From JABILX01 sp041648305 (GTDB lineage Bacteria > Patescibacteriota > Gracilibacteria > UBA1369 > LOWO2-01-FULL-3): a DNA stretch of 64,000 nucleotides. The stretch covers positions 86,563 to 150,562 of the forward strand of contig JBAZPI010000001.1 in assembly GCA_041648305.1 (NCBI GenBank), written 5' to 3'. The position numbers were made by a program, and so were the translations under genes. Positions 57,447 to 64,000 of the stretch are shown here, piece after piece; position 1 is the stretch's first letter, and each line of letters starts with the position of its first letter. The notes below the pieces were generated by a model. That model ran no database searches, was not told the DNA's origin, and was given only the letters and a program-made list of their open reading frames with translations.

Positions 57447-58880
57447 TTATAGCATTTTTCTGATCAGTTCGTCCACTACAGAAGGATTAGCTTTGCCCTT
57501 CGTCGCTTTCATGACCTGCCCGATCAGAGCTCCAATCGCACGATCTTTGCCATTCTTGAAATCAGCAACAATCTGAGGATTTGCGCTAATAACTTTTTTG
57601 CAAACTTTCTTAATTTCTCCAGTATCACTAATCTGTTCCAGCCCTTTTTCCTTGAGAATCTCGGCCGGCGACCTGCCAGTCGCGTACATTTCCTCAAAAA
57701 TCTCTCCTTTAGCAGCGTTATTCGATACCTTCCCGCCAGCAACCATCTTCAGCAACTCGCCAAGCATTTCGGCAGTTACCTTTTGATCAGAAATAGAGAT
57801 CAATTCCTCATTCAAATGCTTCATTAAAATCGTCAGTACAAACGAAGCGGCCAATTTCGCATTGCCGCGAATCTCAACCACTTTTTCGTAATAATCAGCC
57901 AAAGCAACATCGGAAACCAAAACTTTAACATCATCTTCATTTAAACCATACTCCTTAACGAACCTCGCAGCCTTCACCGCAGGCATCTCGGGAAGCTCGG
58001 CGCGCATTTTCTCAATCTGCTTTTTGCCAATCAAAATTGGCGGAATATCCGGCTCGGGGAAATATCTATAATCGCTACTCCCCTCTTTGCTCCTCATAAT
58101 ATAAATTTCCTGCTTTTCATCGTTCCAACCAACGGTAAAATCTTCCTCTTGCGGCTTTCCAGCCTCCCACAAAGCAGTTTGGCGCGCTATTTCCGTCGCA
58201 ACAGCATTCTCCAAAGCCTTAAATGAATTCAAATTTTTAATTTCGGATCTTGCGTTCAGTTTGCCAGAACCCTTTTCCCTTATGGAAACAGACGCATCAA
58301 AACGCATCATTCCTTTTTCCATATCAGCCTCACTCGCCCCAACATACCTCAAGATTTTCTGAATTTCACGGGCGTAAACCCCCGCCTCAGATGCAGACCT
58401 TAAATCAGGCTCGCTCACTATTTCCATCAAAGGCGTTCCCGCACGATTGAAATCGACCAAAGTTCCGCCACTAACATGCGTCAACTTCCCGGCATCATCC
58501 TCCAAATGCAATCTCGTAATTCTGATTTTTTTCGCGGCCCCACCATCAACCTGAATCTCAATCCAACCACCTTTAGAAATCGGCTGATCAAACTGAGAAA
58601 TCTGAAAACCTTTCGGAGAATCCGGATAAAAATAATTTTTCCTATCGAATTTAGAAAACGCCTGCACTTCGCAATTCAAAGCCAAGGCCGCCACAATCCC
58701 CTTTCGCAAAGCTTCTTCATTCAAAACCGGAAGCATTCCCGGAAAACCCATACAAACAGGACACACATTCACATTCGGAGAAACCCCAAAAGAATCATTG
58801 TCACATCTGCAAAACATCTTTGTTTTAGTAGAAATCTGCGCATGAATTTCAAGCCCGATTACCGCTTCCAATTCAGCCAT
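57447..58880 (-). CDS. gatB: Asp/Glu-tRNA amidotransferase subunit B
   Basis: 477 residues. Part of the GatCAB complex that converts Glu-tRNA-Gln (or Asp-tRNA-Asn) to Gln-tRNA-Gln. Family blocks: VIGLEIHAQISTKTKMFCRC, NVCPVCMGFPGMLPVLN, KFDRKNYFYPDSPKGFQISQ, FNRAGTPLMEIVSEPD and YRYFPEPDIPP; the C-terminal YqeY-like tail binds tRNA (QVMKATKGKANPSVVDELI). gatA and gatC are not in the window. Confidence 0.96.
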   Translation of the reverse strand: MAELEAVIGLEIHAQISTKTKMFCRCDNDSFGVSPNVNVCPVCMGFPGMLPVLNEEALRKGIVAALALNCEVQAFSKFDRKNYFYPDSPKGFQISQFDQPISKGGWIEIQVDGGAAKKIRITRLHLEDDAGKLTHVSGGTLVDFNRAGTPLMEIVSEPDLRSASEAGVYAREIQKILRYVGASEADMEKGMMRFDASVSIREKGSGKLNARSEIKNLNSFKALENAVATEIARQTALWEAGKPQEEDFTVGWNDEKQEIYIMRSKEGSSDYRYFPEPDIPPILIGKKQIEKMRAELPEMPAVKAARFVKEYGLNEDDVKVLVSDVALADYYEKVVEIRGNAKLAASFVLTILMKHLNEELISISDQKVTAEMLGELLKMVAGGKVSNNAAKGEIFEEMYATGRSPAEILKEKGLEQISDTGEIKKVCKKVISANPQIVADFKNGKDRAIGALIGQVMKATKGKANPSVVDELIRKML

Positions 58881-58893
58881 TTTATAAAAAGAT

Positions 58894-59475
58894 TTATCGA
58901 ATTAATTTCCCGACCTGGATTATAACCTTTTCTTTGAACTCCTTCAAAGTGGAATTATTGGAAATCTTCACATCGAAGGCCTTTGGAGCCAAATCTAATG
59001 CCAAAACATTCTCCACCATGGAGGACGTAAATCCCCTTTTCTTCATCAGATAAGTCTTAACGACCCGCGCAGGCCGATCTATCAATAACAATTTATCCAC
59101 AATTTTCCCAAGATACTTTCCTTCAAAATAAACAGCCTCAATAGCCACTTTCTCGGCGCTCACTTTATCCAAAATTTTGCCAATTTCATTGAAAACCAAA
59201 GGATGTATCAGCACATTCAGTATCTTTAACTTTTTAACATCGCTAAAAACAACTTTTCTTAATTTTAACCTATCTACACTTCCATCTTTTCGCAAAAATT
59301 CCTCACCGAAAAAATCAGCGATCTTTCTTTGCCCAGCCCCTCCCGGACCATACAATTCCCGCACTATTTTATCCGCATCTATCACAAACCAACCACGTCC
59401 ACCTAAAACCTTGAGAGCCTCGCTCTTTCCAGATCCAATGCACCCACAAATACCTAAAATAAACTTTTTTTTCAT
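58894..59475 (-). CDS. coaE: dephospho-CoA kinase-like P-loop kinase
   Basis: 193 residues. P-loop GCIGSGKS near residues 11-18, VIDADKIVRELYGPGG, LIHPLVFNEI and DLLLIDRPARV-type region (here DKLLLIDRPARVV). This is the CoaE fold, which phosphorylates dephospho-CoA in the last step of coenzyme A synthesis. The usual FLLLENN-like block is altered (IEAVYFEGKYLGKIVDK), so the assignment to CoaE rather than a related kinase is good but not certain. It precedes gatB by 13 bases. Confidence 0.78.
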   Translation of the reverse strand: MKKKFILGICGCIGSGKSEALKVLGGRGWFVIDADKIVRELYGPGGAGQRKIADFFGEEFLRKDGSVDRLKLRKVVFSDVKKLKILNVLIHPLVFNEIGKILDKVSAEKVAIEAVYFEGKYLGKIVDKLLLIDRPARVVKTYLMKKRGFTSSMVENVLALDLAPKAFDVKISNNSTLKEFKEKVIIQVGKLIR

Positions 59476-59478
59476 AGA

Positions 59479-59898
59479 TCAAAGCTTAATACCCAAATCT
59501 ACCAAAGCCTTTTTATAGTTAGAAAAAGCCCTCTTAGCATCGTCCCGGGAAACCTTGCCATCCATCTCATGCGCAACTTTATTTCGAAGCTTATGAGCAA
59601 ACCAAACACCGTCAATGTCAGAGAAAAATCTACCACCCTTCTTCAACATTTCTCCCAAAGACAACCCATTGAACTTGCCACCGCCCCTCTTCCTCAAACA
59701 GTAATGCAATAATTTATCCGCCTCCAAAACGGACTCCTTAGAATCATGTTCAAAGGAATCCAAAATTCTATACCAATGCGAATTTATATATTGAAGATCC
59801 TTCTTAGAAAACTTTCTCCTACCCCTTTTCGCTAAAACAATTGCAACTAAAACAAAGTAAGCAACAAGAAGAAACAAAGCTATTAAAATAAAAATCAT
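59479..59898 (-). CDS. membrane-anchored HEPN-like protein
   Basis: 139 residues. One N-terminal membrane helix (about 3-24), then an all-helical domain: WYRILDSFEHDSKESVLEADKLL, LSLGEMLKKGG, and LRNKVAHEMDG, where Arg105 and His110 form an Rx4H pattern as in HEPN domains. HEPN proteins are often RNases in toxin, abortive-infection or CRISPR systems, but some are housekeeping. No antitoxin or nucleotidyltransferase partner is adjacent. Neighbours are coaE (3 bases) and the PH-domain gene (6 bases). Confidence 0.5.
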   Translation of the reverse strand: MIFILIALFLLVAYFVLVAIVLAKRGRRKFSKKDLQYINSHWYRILDSFEHDSKESVLEADKLLHYCLRKRGGGKFNGLSLGEMLKKGGRFFSDIDGVWFAHKLRNKVAHEMDGKVSRDDAKRAFSNYKKALVDLGIKL

Positions 59899-59904
59899 AA
59901 GCGA

Positions 59905-60519
59905 CTATCTTTTAGCAACCTCCTTATCAATATGCGGAATATTTGGAATTCCATTTTGACTCGCATGAGTGGCGATCATATCTGCTAACATCCCCTTCAA
60001 AGTTTCATGATCGGTAAAAGACTTCTCGTGAATGAACTGTTCCTGATATTTCATGATGATCCTATCAAGACCTCTCGGATTGGCAGCATCTTCAAGATTG
60101 ATTTGAATACCGGAACCCATCTTGTCGATGACCAAATCCCCGTAATTCAAAATAGTGGGCAAAAAACCCTGAATAGTATAAGAAATACCATCGATCATGT
60201 GATACTCAATCCTCTTGGATGTGTTATCAAATAGCCCACGACGTTCAATATCAATCACACCGATATTGGTAATCAAAAAACAATCGTAATACCACTCAAG
60301 ATATTTAATAATAAAATGCGTGATCCCGGCCAACACCCAAATCAAAGAAACAATAAAAAACATCGGAAAAAAATAGAAGAGAACAATCGGAGGGATAATC
60401 CCAAACCAGGTCGACTTCCACAACTTTATTTTCAATATCAACCAATGCCTATGTGCAACCTCAAATATCTCCTCCCCTTCGTCCAGATGCCTTCGGTATA
60501 AAAAATTCCGAATCTTCAT
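59905..60519 (-). CDS. PH-domain (bPH2-like) membrane protein
   Basis: 204 residues. Two membrane segments (about 33-53 and 54-72), then a bacterial PH-like domain (YDCFLITNIGVIDIERRGLFDNTSKRIEYHMIDGISYTIQG in parts), ending in a basic region. Members of the YdbS/bPH2 families are of unknown biochemical role. It is divergent from lepB and leads the run into the HEPN-like gene and coaE. Confidence 0.75.
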   Translation of the reverse strand: MKIRNFLYRRHLDEGEEIFEVAHRHWLILKIKLWKSTWFGIIPPIVLFYFFPMFFIVSLIWVLAGITHFIIKYLEWYYDCFLITNIGVIDIERRGLFDNTSKRIEYHMIDGISYTIQGFLPTILNYGDLVIDKMGSGIQINLEDAANPRGLDRIIMKYQEQFIHEKSFTDHETLKGMLADMIATHASQNGIPNIPHIDKEVAKR

Positions 60520-60541
60520 ACACTAATTATAACGTTTTTTC

Positions 60542-60569
60542 TTTACTTTTGCAATTTTGGAGCTAATAT
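60542..60569 (+). promoter_or_regulatory. possible lepB promoter, leaderless
   Basis: TTTACT (60542-60547), 16 bases, TAATAT (60564-60569), with the ATG at 60577 starting eight bases after the -10. Confidence 0.4.
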
Positions 60570-60576
60570 CCAAAAG

Positions 60577-61230
60577 ATGGAAAAGGAAAAAATCAAAAAA
60601 ATTGGGCTTTGGATATTAGACTTGGCAATCAATGTTGCAATAGTCTTCGGAATTGTACTACTCGTCGAAAAATTTTTGGTTACACCATTCGATATTTACG
60701 GGCCATCGATGTGCGATAACCTAAATTTAATAAGCGGAGAATGCGAGAGAGAATATGGAGAAAAAGTTATAATAAACAAGGCGGGATATTACGTTTCTGA
60801 TCCTGAAAGAGGAGACATCATCATTTTTAAGCCCAAATTTTCAGATGAAAAATATTTTGTAAAAAGAATCATAGGCCTCCCGGGAGAAACAGTAGAGATA
60901 TTGGACGGCGAAGTTTATATAACAAACGACGAAAACCCAACAGGTAAAAAATTGGACGAGTCTTATTTGAATATAACAAATAAACATAATACAAGATCCT
61001 TCTCTAAAGGCTTTAAAATCTTCCAGGTACCGGAAGGAGAATACTTTGTTCTCGGCGATAACCGAGAAGCAAGCACAGATTCAAGAAGTTGCTTCAAAAA
61101 TCCATTTTCAGAAGGATGTGACAGCGGAATCGAAGACGCATTCGTTCCAAAAGAAAATATTGCAGGAAAAGCCTCACTTGTATTCTGGCCAATCGGAAGC
61201 ATGCGGATGATAGAACAGCCGGAATATTAG
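60577..61230 (+). CDS. lepB: signal peptidase I
   Basis: 217 residues. One membrane helix (about 12-31), box B YGPSMCDNL with catalytic Ser44, box D FVKRIIGLPGE with catalytic Lys96, box E GDNREASTDSR. Removes signal peptides from exported proteins outside the membrane. Substrates predicted in this window include the Ig-like protein, the C25 peptidase and the VirB2-like protein. Confidence 0.94.
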   Translation: MEKEKIKKIGLWILDLAINVAIVFGIVLLVEKFLVTPFDIYGPSMCDNLNLISGECEREYGEKVIINKAGYYVSDPERGDIIIFKPKFSDEKYFVKRIIGLPGETVEILDGEVYITNDENPTGKKLDESYLNITNKHNTRSFSKGFKIFQVPEGEYFVLGDNREASTDSRSCFKNPFSEGCDSGIEDAFVPKENIAGKASLVFWPIGSMRMIEQPEY

Positions 61231-61247
61231 GATGATCCAGACCATCC

Positions 61248-61625
61248 TTAAACCTCTTCTCTCGAAGCAAAATAAAACTCCATAAGCACTGTGGCGGTGA
61301 TAAGCAAACCCCCGGACCACCAGGTCAGAACATCCAACATCAACAGAACCAAGCAACCAATTGCAATCAAACTTAGTAGCACACCCTGTCTCAGCGAGAT
61401 GTTTATGTGCAAATAAAAAATTTCATTTCTATAAAACCACAATCTGAAAAAATATCCCAATAATGTAAATGTACAGCTTAAAGCGATAAAAAGACTCAAA
61501 TAGAAAAATGCCAAAGCTACCGAAGTCGATTCGTAAGGATTAAATTTAAAAATCACGGTCACAAATGCCACCCAAGCAAGCAATCCCGCGACAGCCATCA
61601 ACATTAGATAATTTCTATGAGTCAT
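61248..61625 (-). CDS. four-TM membrane protein, 125 aa
   Basis: Hydrophobic segments at about 7-27, 36-58, 79-97 and 101-117; short loops including FRLWFYRNEIFYLHINISLRQG. No family recognised, although small proteins of this kind are frequent in these genomes. Its start overlaps the UDG gene end by 11 bases. Confidence 0.6.
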   Translation of the reverse strand: MTHRNYLMLMAVAGLLAWVAFVTVIFKFNPYESTSVALAFFYLSLFIALSCTFTLLGYFFRLWFYRNEIFYLHINISLRQGVLLSLIAIGCLVLLMLDVLTWWSGGLLITATVLMEFYFASREEV

Positions 61626-62205
61626 TTTCTTGTTTTGATTGTGACAATTTTTTTAAAACCAAAGGAATAACTTTAAAATCATTCAACAAAACTTCTCTCT
61701 TTCTAGGATCATATAGAGCCACCGCAGGATGATATAGCGGAAGGTAAACCTGCTTTTCCTGCCATATCCCTTTGCAGACCTTAGGTTTTCCATGAACCTC
61801 GGAGATCTTCAAATCAGGCAGGAATTTGTACATGGAATGTCTTCCCAAAGTTACGATTAATTCAGGTTTAATCAGCTTAATCTGTCTCACCAAATATGGC
61901 CAACAAGCATCAATCTCTTCGGGGAAAGGATCTCTATTATTTGGAGGTCTGCACTTAACCACATTCGTAATAAACACATCCCCTCTCTCAAGCCCTATGC
62001 TTTCGATCAATTCGGTCAAGAATTTCCCCGCAGCGCCAACAAAAGGCTTCCCCTGCAAATCCTCATCCCTCCCCGGTCCTTCACCAACAAACAATATTTT
62101 AGCCCTCTCATGCCCCACTCCGGGAACAGCGTGAGTACGCCCAGCGCACAACTGACAATTCGCACATCCTTTAACCTCCTCGCCAATCTTTTTCAAATCA
62201 GTCAT
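61615..62205 (-). CDS. family 4 uracil-DNA glycosylase
   Basis: 196 residues. Iron-sulfur Cys cluster begins at CANCQLC (14-20), with further Cys in NVVKCRPPNNRDP and EIDACWPYL. The uracil-binding motif FVGEGPGRDEDLQGKPFVG (in parts GEGPGRDE) and the YHPAVALY motif are present. Removes uracil from DNA. Its ATG lies inside the end of the 62198 gene (8-base overlap). Confidence 0.94.
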   Translation of the reverse strand: MTDLKKIGEEVKGCANCQLCAGRTHAVPGVGHERAKILFVGEGPGRDEDLQGKPFVGAAGKFLTELIESIGLERGDVFITNVVKCRPPNNRDPFPEEIDACWPYLVRQIKLIKPELIVTLGRHSMYKFLPDLKISEVHGKPKVCKGIWQEKQVYLPLYHPAVALYDPRKREVLLNDFKVIPLVLKKLSQSKQENDS

Positions 62206-63175
62206 CCGAATGGTGTTTTAAATAAAGACCAACAATATAAATAGAAATGCCTAAAACAAACACAACTCCAGCACATACCAAAGCCCGCGCAGAAATTAAC
62301 TTAAAGAAGTCCCCGACAAAATACAAAACAGAATCGAACTCCTCAGGACCCAAAGTCCCTTTCATAGTATCCTGATCTATAAATTTCGTTAAAATTTCGG
62401 GCAAATGATAAAGACCGATGAAAACCAGAGAAACAGAAATTGCTCCGGATATCAAAGGCTTAGAGATCCATCGCAGCATTCGATTCCAAGGCTTCAAAAT
62501 AATTAAAGCAATAATCAATAACAACAAAACATTAATAGCCACAGACATCCACCACACCTTCCAAAGAAGATCCTTATTCACGCTCATATCTCCGTAAACT
62601 TTCAAGTCCTGCTCATGAAACTCAAAAACAGTAGTTTTAGTAGGAATCGAACTCAAAAATTTGGAATCCAAAACAGACATCATTTGCGCCTCAAAATCCT
62701 CTGAAGACACATTCTTTGGAATACATAATTTTTCATTAGTCGGCACCTCATTTTTTTTGCATTCCGGCAAAGTATCAAAAAGTTTCCCGGCCAAATTCTC
62801 AACAAAATTTGGAAGCTTCCCCAAAATATTGGACAAATCTAATACGACAGTTGCAGATCCATTCTCATCAAATTTAGGCTCGATAATCTGTCCAACAAAA
62901 GGGACAAGAGTGTCCTCAAAATCTTTTTCAGTAACAACCTCTCTTATTGCCTGTTTCAAGTCCCCTTCGGTGAAAACCCACCCCATTTCATCTTTCTGCT
63001 TGGATATGACGCTACTCACAACATCAACTGCAGTCTCATAAAGCTTTTCGGAAACCGCTCCTTTATAAAAATTGACATCCAAAACAGTATTCAAAACGAC
63101 AAAAAGAAGGAACGAGAGTAGAAAGAAAACATTGAAAATAACCGTAAATATACTTGCGAAAAGAGATTTAAGCAT
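62198..63175 (-). CDS. hypothetical membrane protein, 325 aa
   Basis: One N-terminal helix (about 10-30), a large outside domain (about 31-205), then three helices near 208-228, 240-262 and 297-317. The domain holds a helical start, LSNILGKLPNFVENLAGKL and a Cys pair (PECKKN, EKLCIP). No family recognised. It is encoded between the DHH gene and UDG on the same strand. Confidence 0.6.
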   Translation of the reverse strand: MLKSLFASIFTVIFNVFFLLSFLLFVVLNTVLDVNFYKGAVSEKLYETAVDVVSSVISKQKDEMGWVFTEGDLKQAIREVVTEKDFEDTLVPFVGQIIEPKFDENGSATVVLDLSNILGKLPNFVENLAGKLFDTLPECKKNEVPTNEKLCIPKNVSSEDFEAQMMSVLDSKFLSSIPTKTTVFEFHEQDLKVYGDMSVNKDLLWKVWWMSVAINVLLLLIIALIILKPWNRMLRWISKPLISGAISVSLVFIGLYHLPEILTKFIDQDTMKGTLGPEEFDSVLYFVGDFFKLISARALVCAGVVFVLGISIYIVGLYLKHHSDD

Positions 63176-63225
63176 AGGAACGATGAGTTAAAAAATCCTC
63201 TGCGACAACTGCGACAACCAATTTA

Positions 63226-64000
63226 TCACAAAGAAGTCGGAAATGTAAAACCGGCAGCTTTCGGATGACCACCACCACCATATTTTTTCGCTATCTCCGA
63301 CAAATCCACGTCATTCCTTCTCGTTCTTAGCGACCCCTTAACAGTACTCCTGTCTTCGTGAAGCAAAAGAGCAAAATTAACACCGGGAACCATATTCAAA
63401 TAATCTATAGCGCCGGAAATTTGATCACTTTGCCCCGCTTTTTCCGAATCCTTTTCCGTAACGACAGAATATATGTAATTTTCATCAGAAATTTTCGCGT
63501 TTTCAAACGCTTTCCCCCACAACTTCAAAGTCGGAATAGTATTGGTACGAAAAAGCGACTTTATCATTTGTGACACTTTGGCCCCGCTTCGCAGCAGCTC
63601 CCCAGCCACTTCGTATACCTCCAACGAAGTATTTGAATGCATAAAACTTCCGGTATCATTATAAATCCCGGTAATAAGACAAGTTGCCATATCAGGAGTG
63701 ATCCGAACATCCAGATACTTAAAAATTCCATAAAGCATCATTGTCGTAGAAGCACTTTTGGGATCAACAATATTGATGTGCCCAAAATCATCGTTAGAAG
63801 CGTGGTGATCGATATTCACAATAAAAGGCTTTTTTTGAGGATTATTAAAAGCCAAAATTTCAGGATGAGCATCGTGAAAATTCGTCATGTAATGAGCCCC
63901 ACAATCAACTATAACAATCAGATCATGCTCGCTCGGATTAATTCTGGTTTCAATTTCACCCACAAAAGGGATGAAAGAATATTTCCTGGTAGGTTTATCG
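63226..64000 (-). CDS. DHH-family phosphoesterase (NrnA-like), 5' end outside window
   Basis: The frame stays open to the right edge (DKPTRKYSFIPF precedes the GTG at 63963), so the true start lies beyond 64000. DHH motifs visible: IVIVDCGA, NIDHHASND, ITGIYNDTGSFMHSN. The DHHA1 part ends in RRNDVDLSEIAKKYGGGGHPKAAGF (GGGHPKAAG). This set fits bacterial NrnA/oligoribonuclease-pAp phosphatase proteins, which degrade short RNAs; RecJ is longer and less likely. Confidence 0.88.
   Translation of the reverse strand, partial: DKPTRKYSFIPFVGEIETRINPSEHDLIVIVDCGAHYMTNFHDAHPEILAFNNPQKKPFIVNIDHHASNDDFGHINIVDPKSASTTMMLYGIFKYLDVRITPDMATCLITGIYNDTGSFMHSNTSLEVYEVAGELLRSGAKVSQMIKSLFRTNTIPTLKLWGKAFENAKISDENYIYSVVTEKDSEKAGQSDQISGAIDYLNMVPGVNFALLLHEDRSTVKGSLRTRRNDVDLSEIAKKYGGGGHPKAAGFTFPTSL

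Noticed and set aside
1..64000. UGA as a glycine codon (Gracilibacteria/Absconditabacteria code)
   Set aside because: pth (stop at 43107-43109) and the chorismate mutase gene (31152-31154) end at TGA exactly where their families end, and long conserved frames contain no internal TGA.

Overview
The window looks like a dense stretch of chromosome from a small-genome, AT-rich bacterium of the Candidate Phyla Radiation (Patescibacteria). This rests on very tight gene packing with overlapping 3' ends, many small membrane proteins without clear families, a VirD4/TraG-like coupling ATPase plus a VirB2-like secreted protein, and housekeeping genes with little biosynthesis around them. TGA is used as a stop (for example at pth and the chorismate mutase gene), so the UGA=Gly code of Gracilibacteria and Absconditabacteria does not apply. 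Peregrinibacteria-like lineages would fit, but this is an inference. No CRISPR array, rRNA or insertion sequence was found.

Layout. 1-5.4 kb: end of glyS, a coupling ATPase and hflX. 5.4-6.8 kb: a small accessory pocket with a ribbon-helix-helix protein, a pentapeptide-like protein, a GC-rich foreign-looking gene and a MazF-like remnant, ending at a tRNA-Met(CAT). 6.9-9.7 kb: an extremely Cys-rich protein, the initiator tRNA and an FtsB/DivIC-like protein. 9.7-15 kb: murC, cysS, a YggT-like gene and a secreted Ig-like/FN3 protein. 15-19 kb: a two-gene unit of a PKD-7TM membrane protein and a three-domain ATP-grasp ligase / retropepsin-like / DUF1704 metallopeptidase fusion. 19-24 kb: queA, a SpoIIE-type phosphatase, a STAS protein and an NTT-like transporter with HEAT repeats. 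24-27 kb: murJ, a C39-like peptidase and a CAP-domain protein. 27-31 kb: ribD, ribBA, tsf and rpsB in one run. 31-33.3 kb: a chorismate mutase, then an RsbW-like / STAS / PrsW operon. 33-41 kb: a glycosyltransferase, a VirB2-like protein, der, a uvrC with a GNAT domain inside it, thiI and tRNA-Leu. 41-46.6 kb: obgE, pth, rplU, an RluD-family gene, a TrmB-type regulator and tyrS. 46.6-47.9 kb: an unusual field of palindromes leading into a Bro-N gene. 48-55.3 kb: recG, an orphan two-gene operon, elp3 head-to-head with a Trm9-like methyltransferase, and a WecG/TagA transferase. 55-64 kb: an SLH-anchored C25 peptidase, gatB, coaE, a possible HEPN protein, a PH-domain protein, lepB, a family-4 UDG and the start-truncated end of a DHH phosphoesterase.

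Themes. Envelope building recurs (MurC, MurJ, FtsB-like, YggT, LepB, WecG, GT4, SLH and Ig-like secreted proteins). Regulation includes a complete set of partner-switching parts: a SpoIIE phosphatase, an RsbW-like kinase, two STAS antagonists and a PrsW-type protease. tRNA modification is strong (QueA, ThiI, Elp3 plus Trm9-like). Several recognisable promoters sit so that transcription would begin at, or within a few bases of, the start codon, which suggests common leaderless mRNAs.

The best candidates for something new are the 15-19 kb ligase/peptidase unit, the GNAT insertion in UvrC, the Elp3-Trm9 pair and the palindrome field at 46.6-47.04 kb. All assignments come from reading the sequence; no database search was run.
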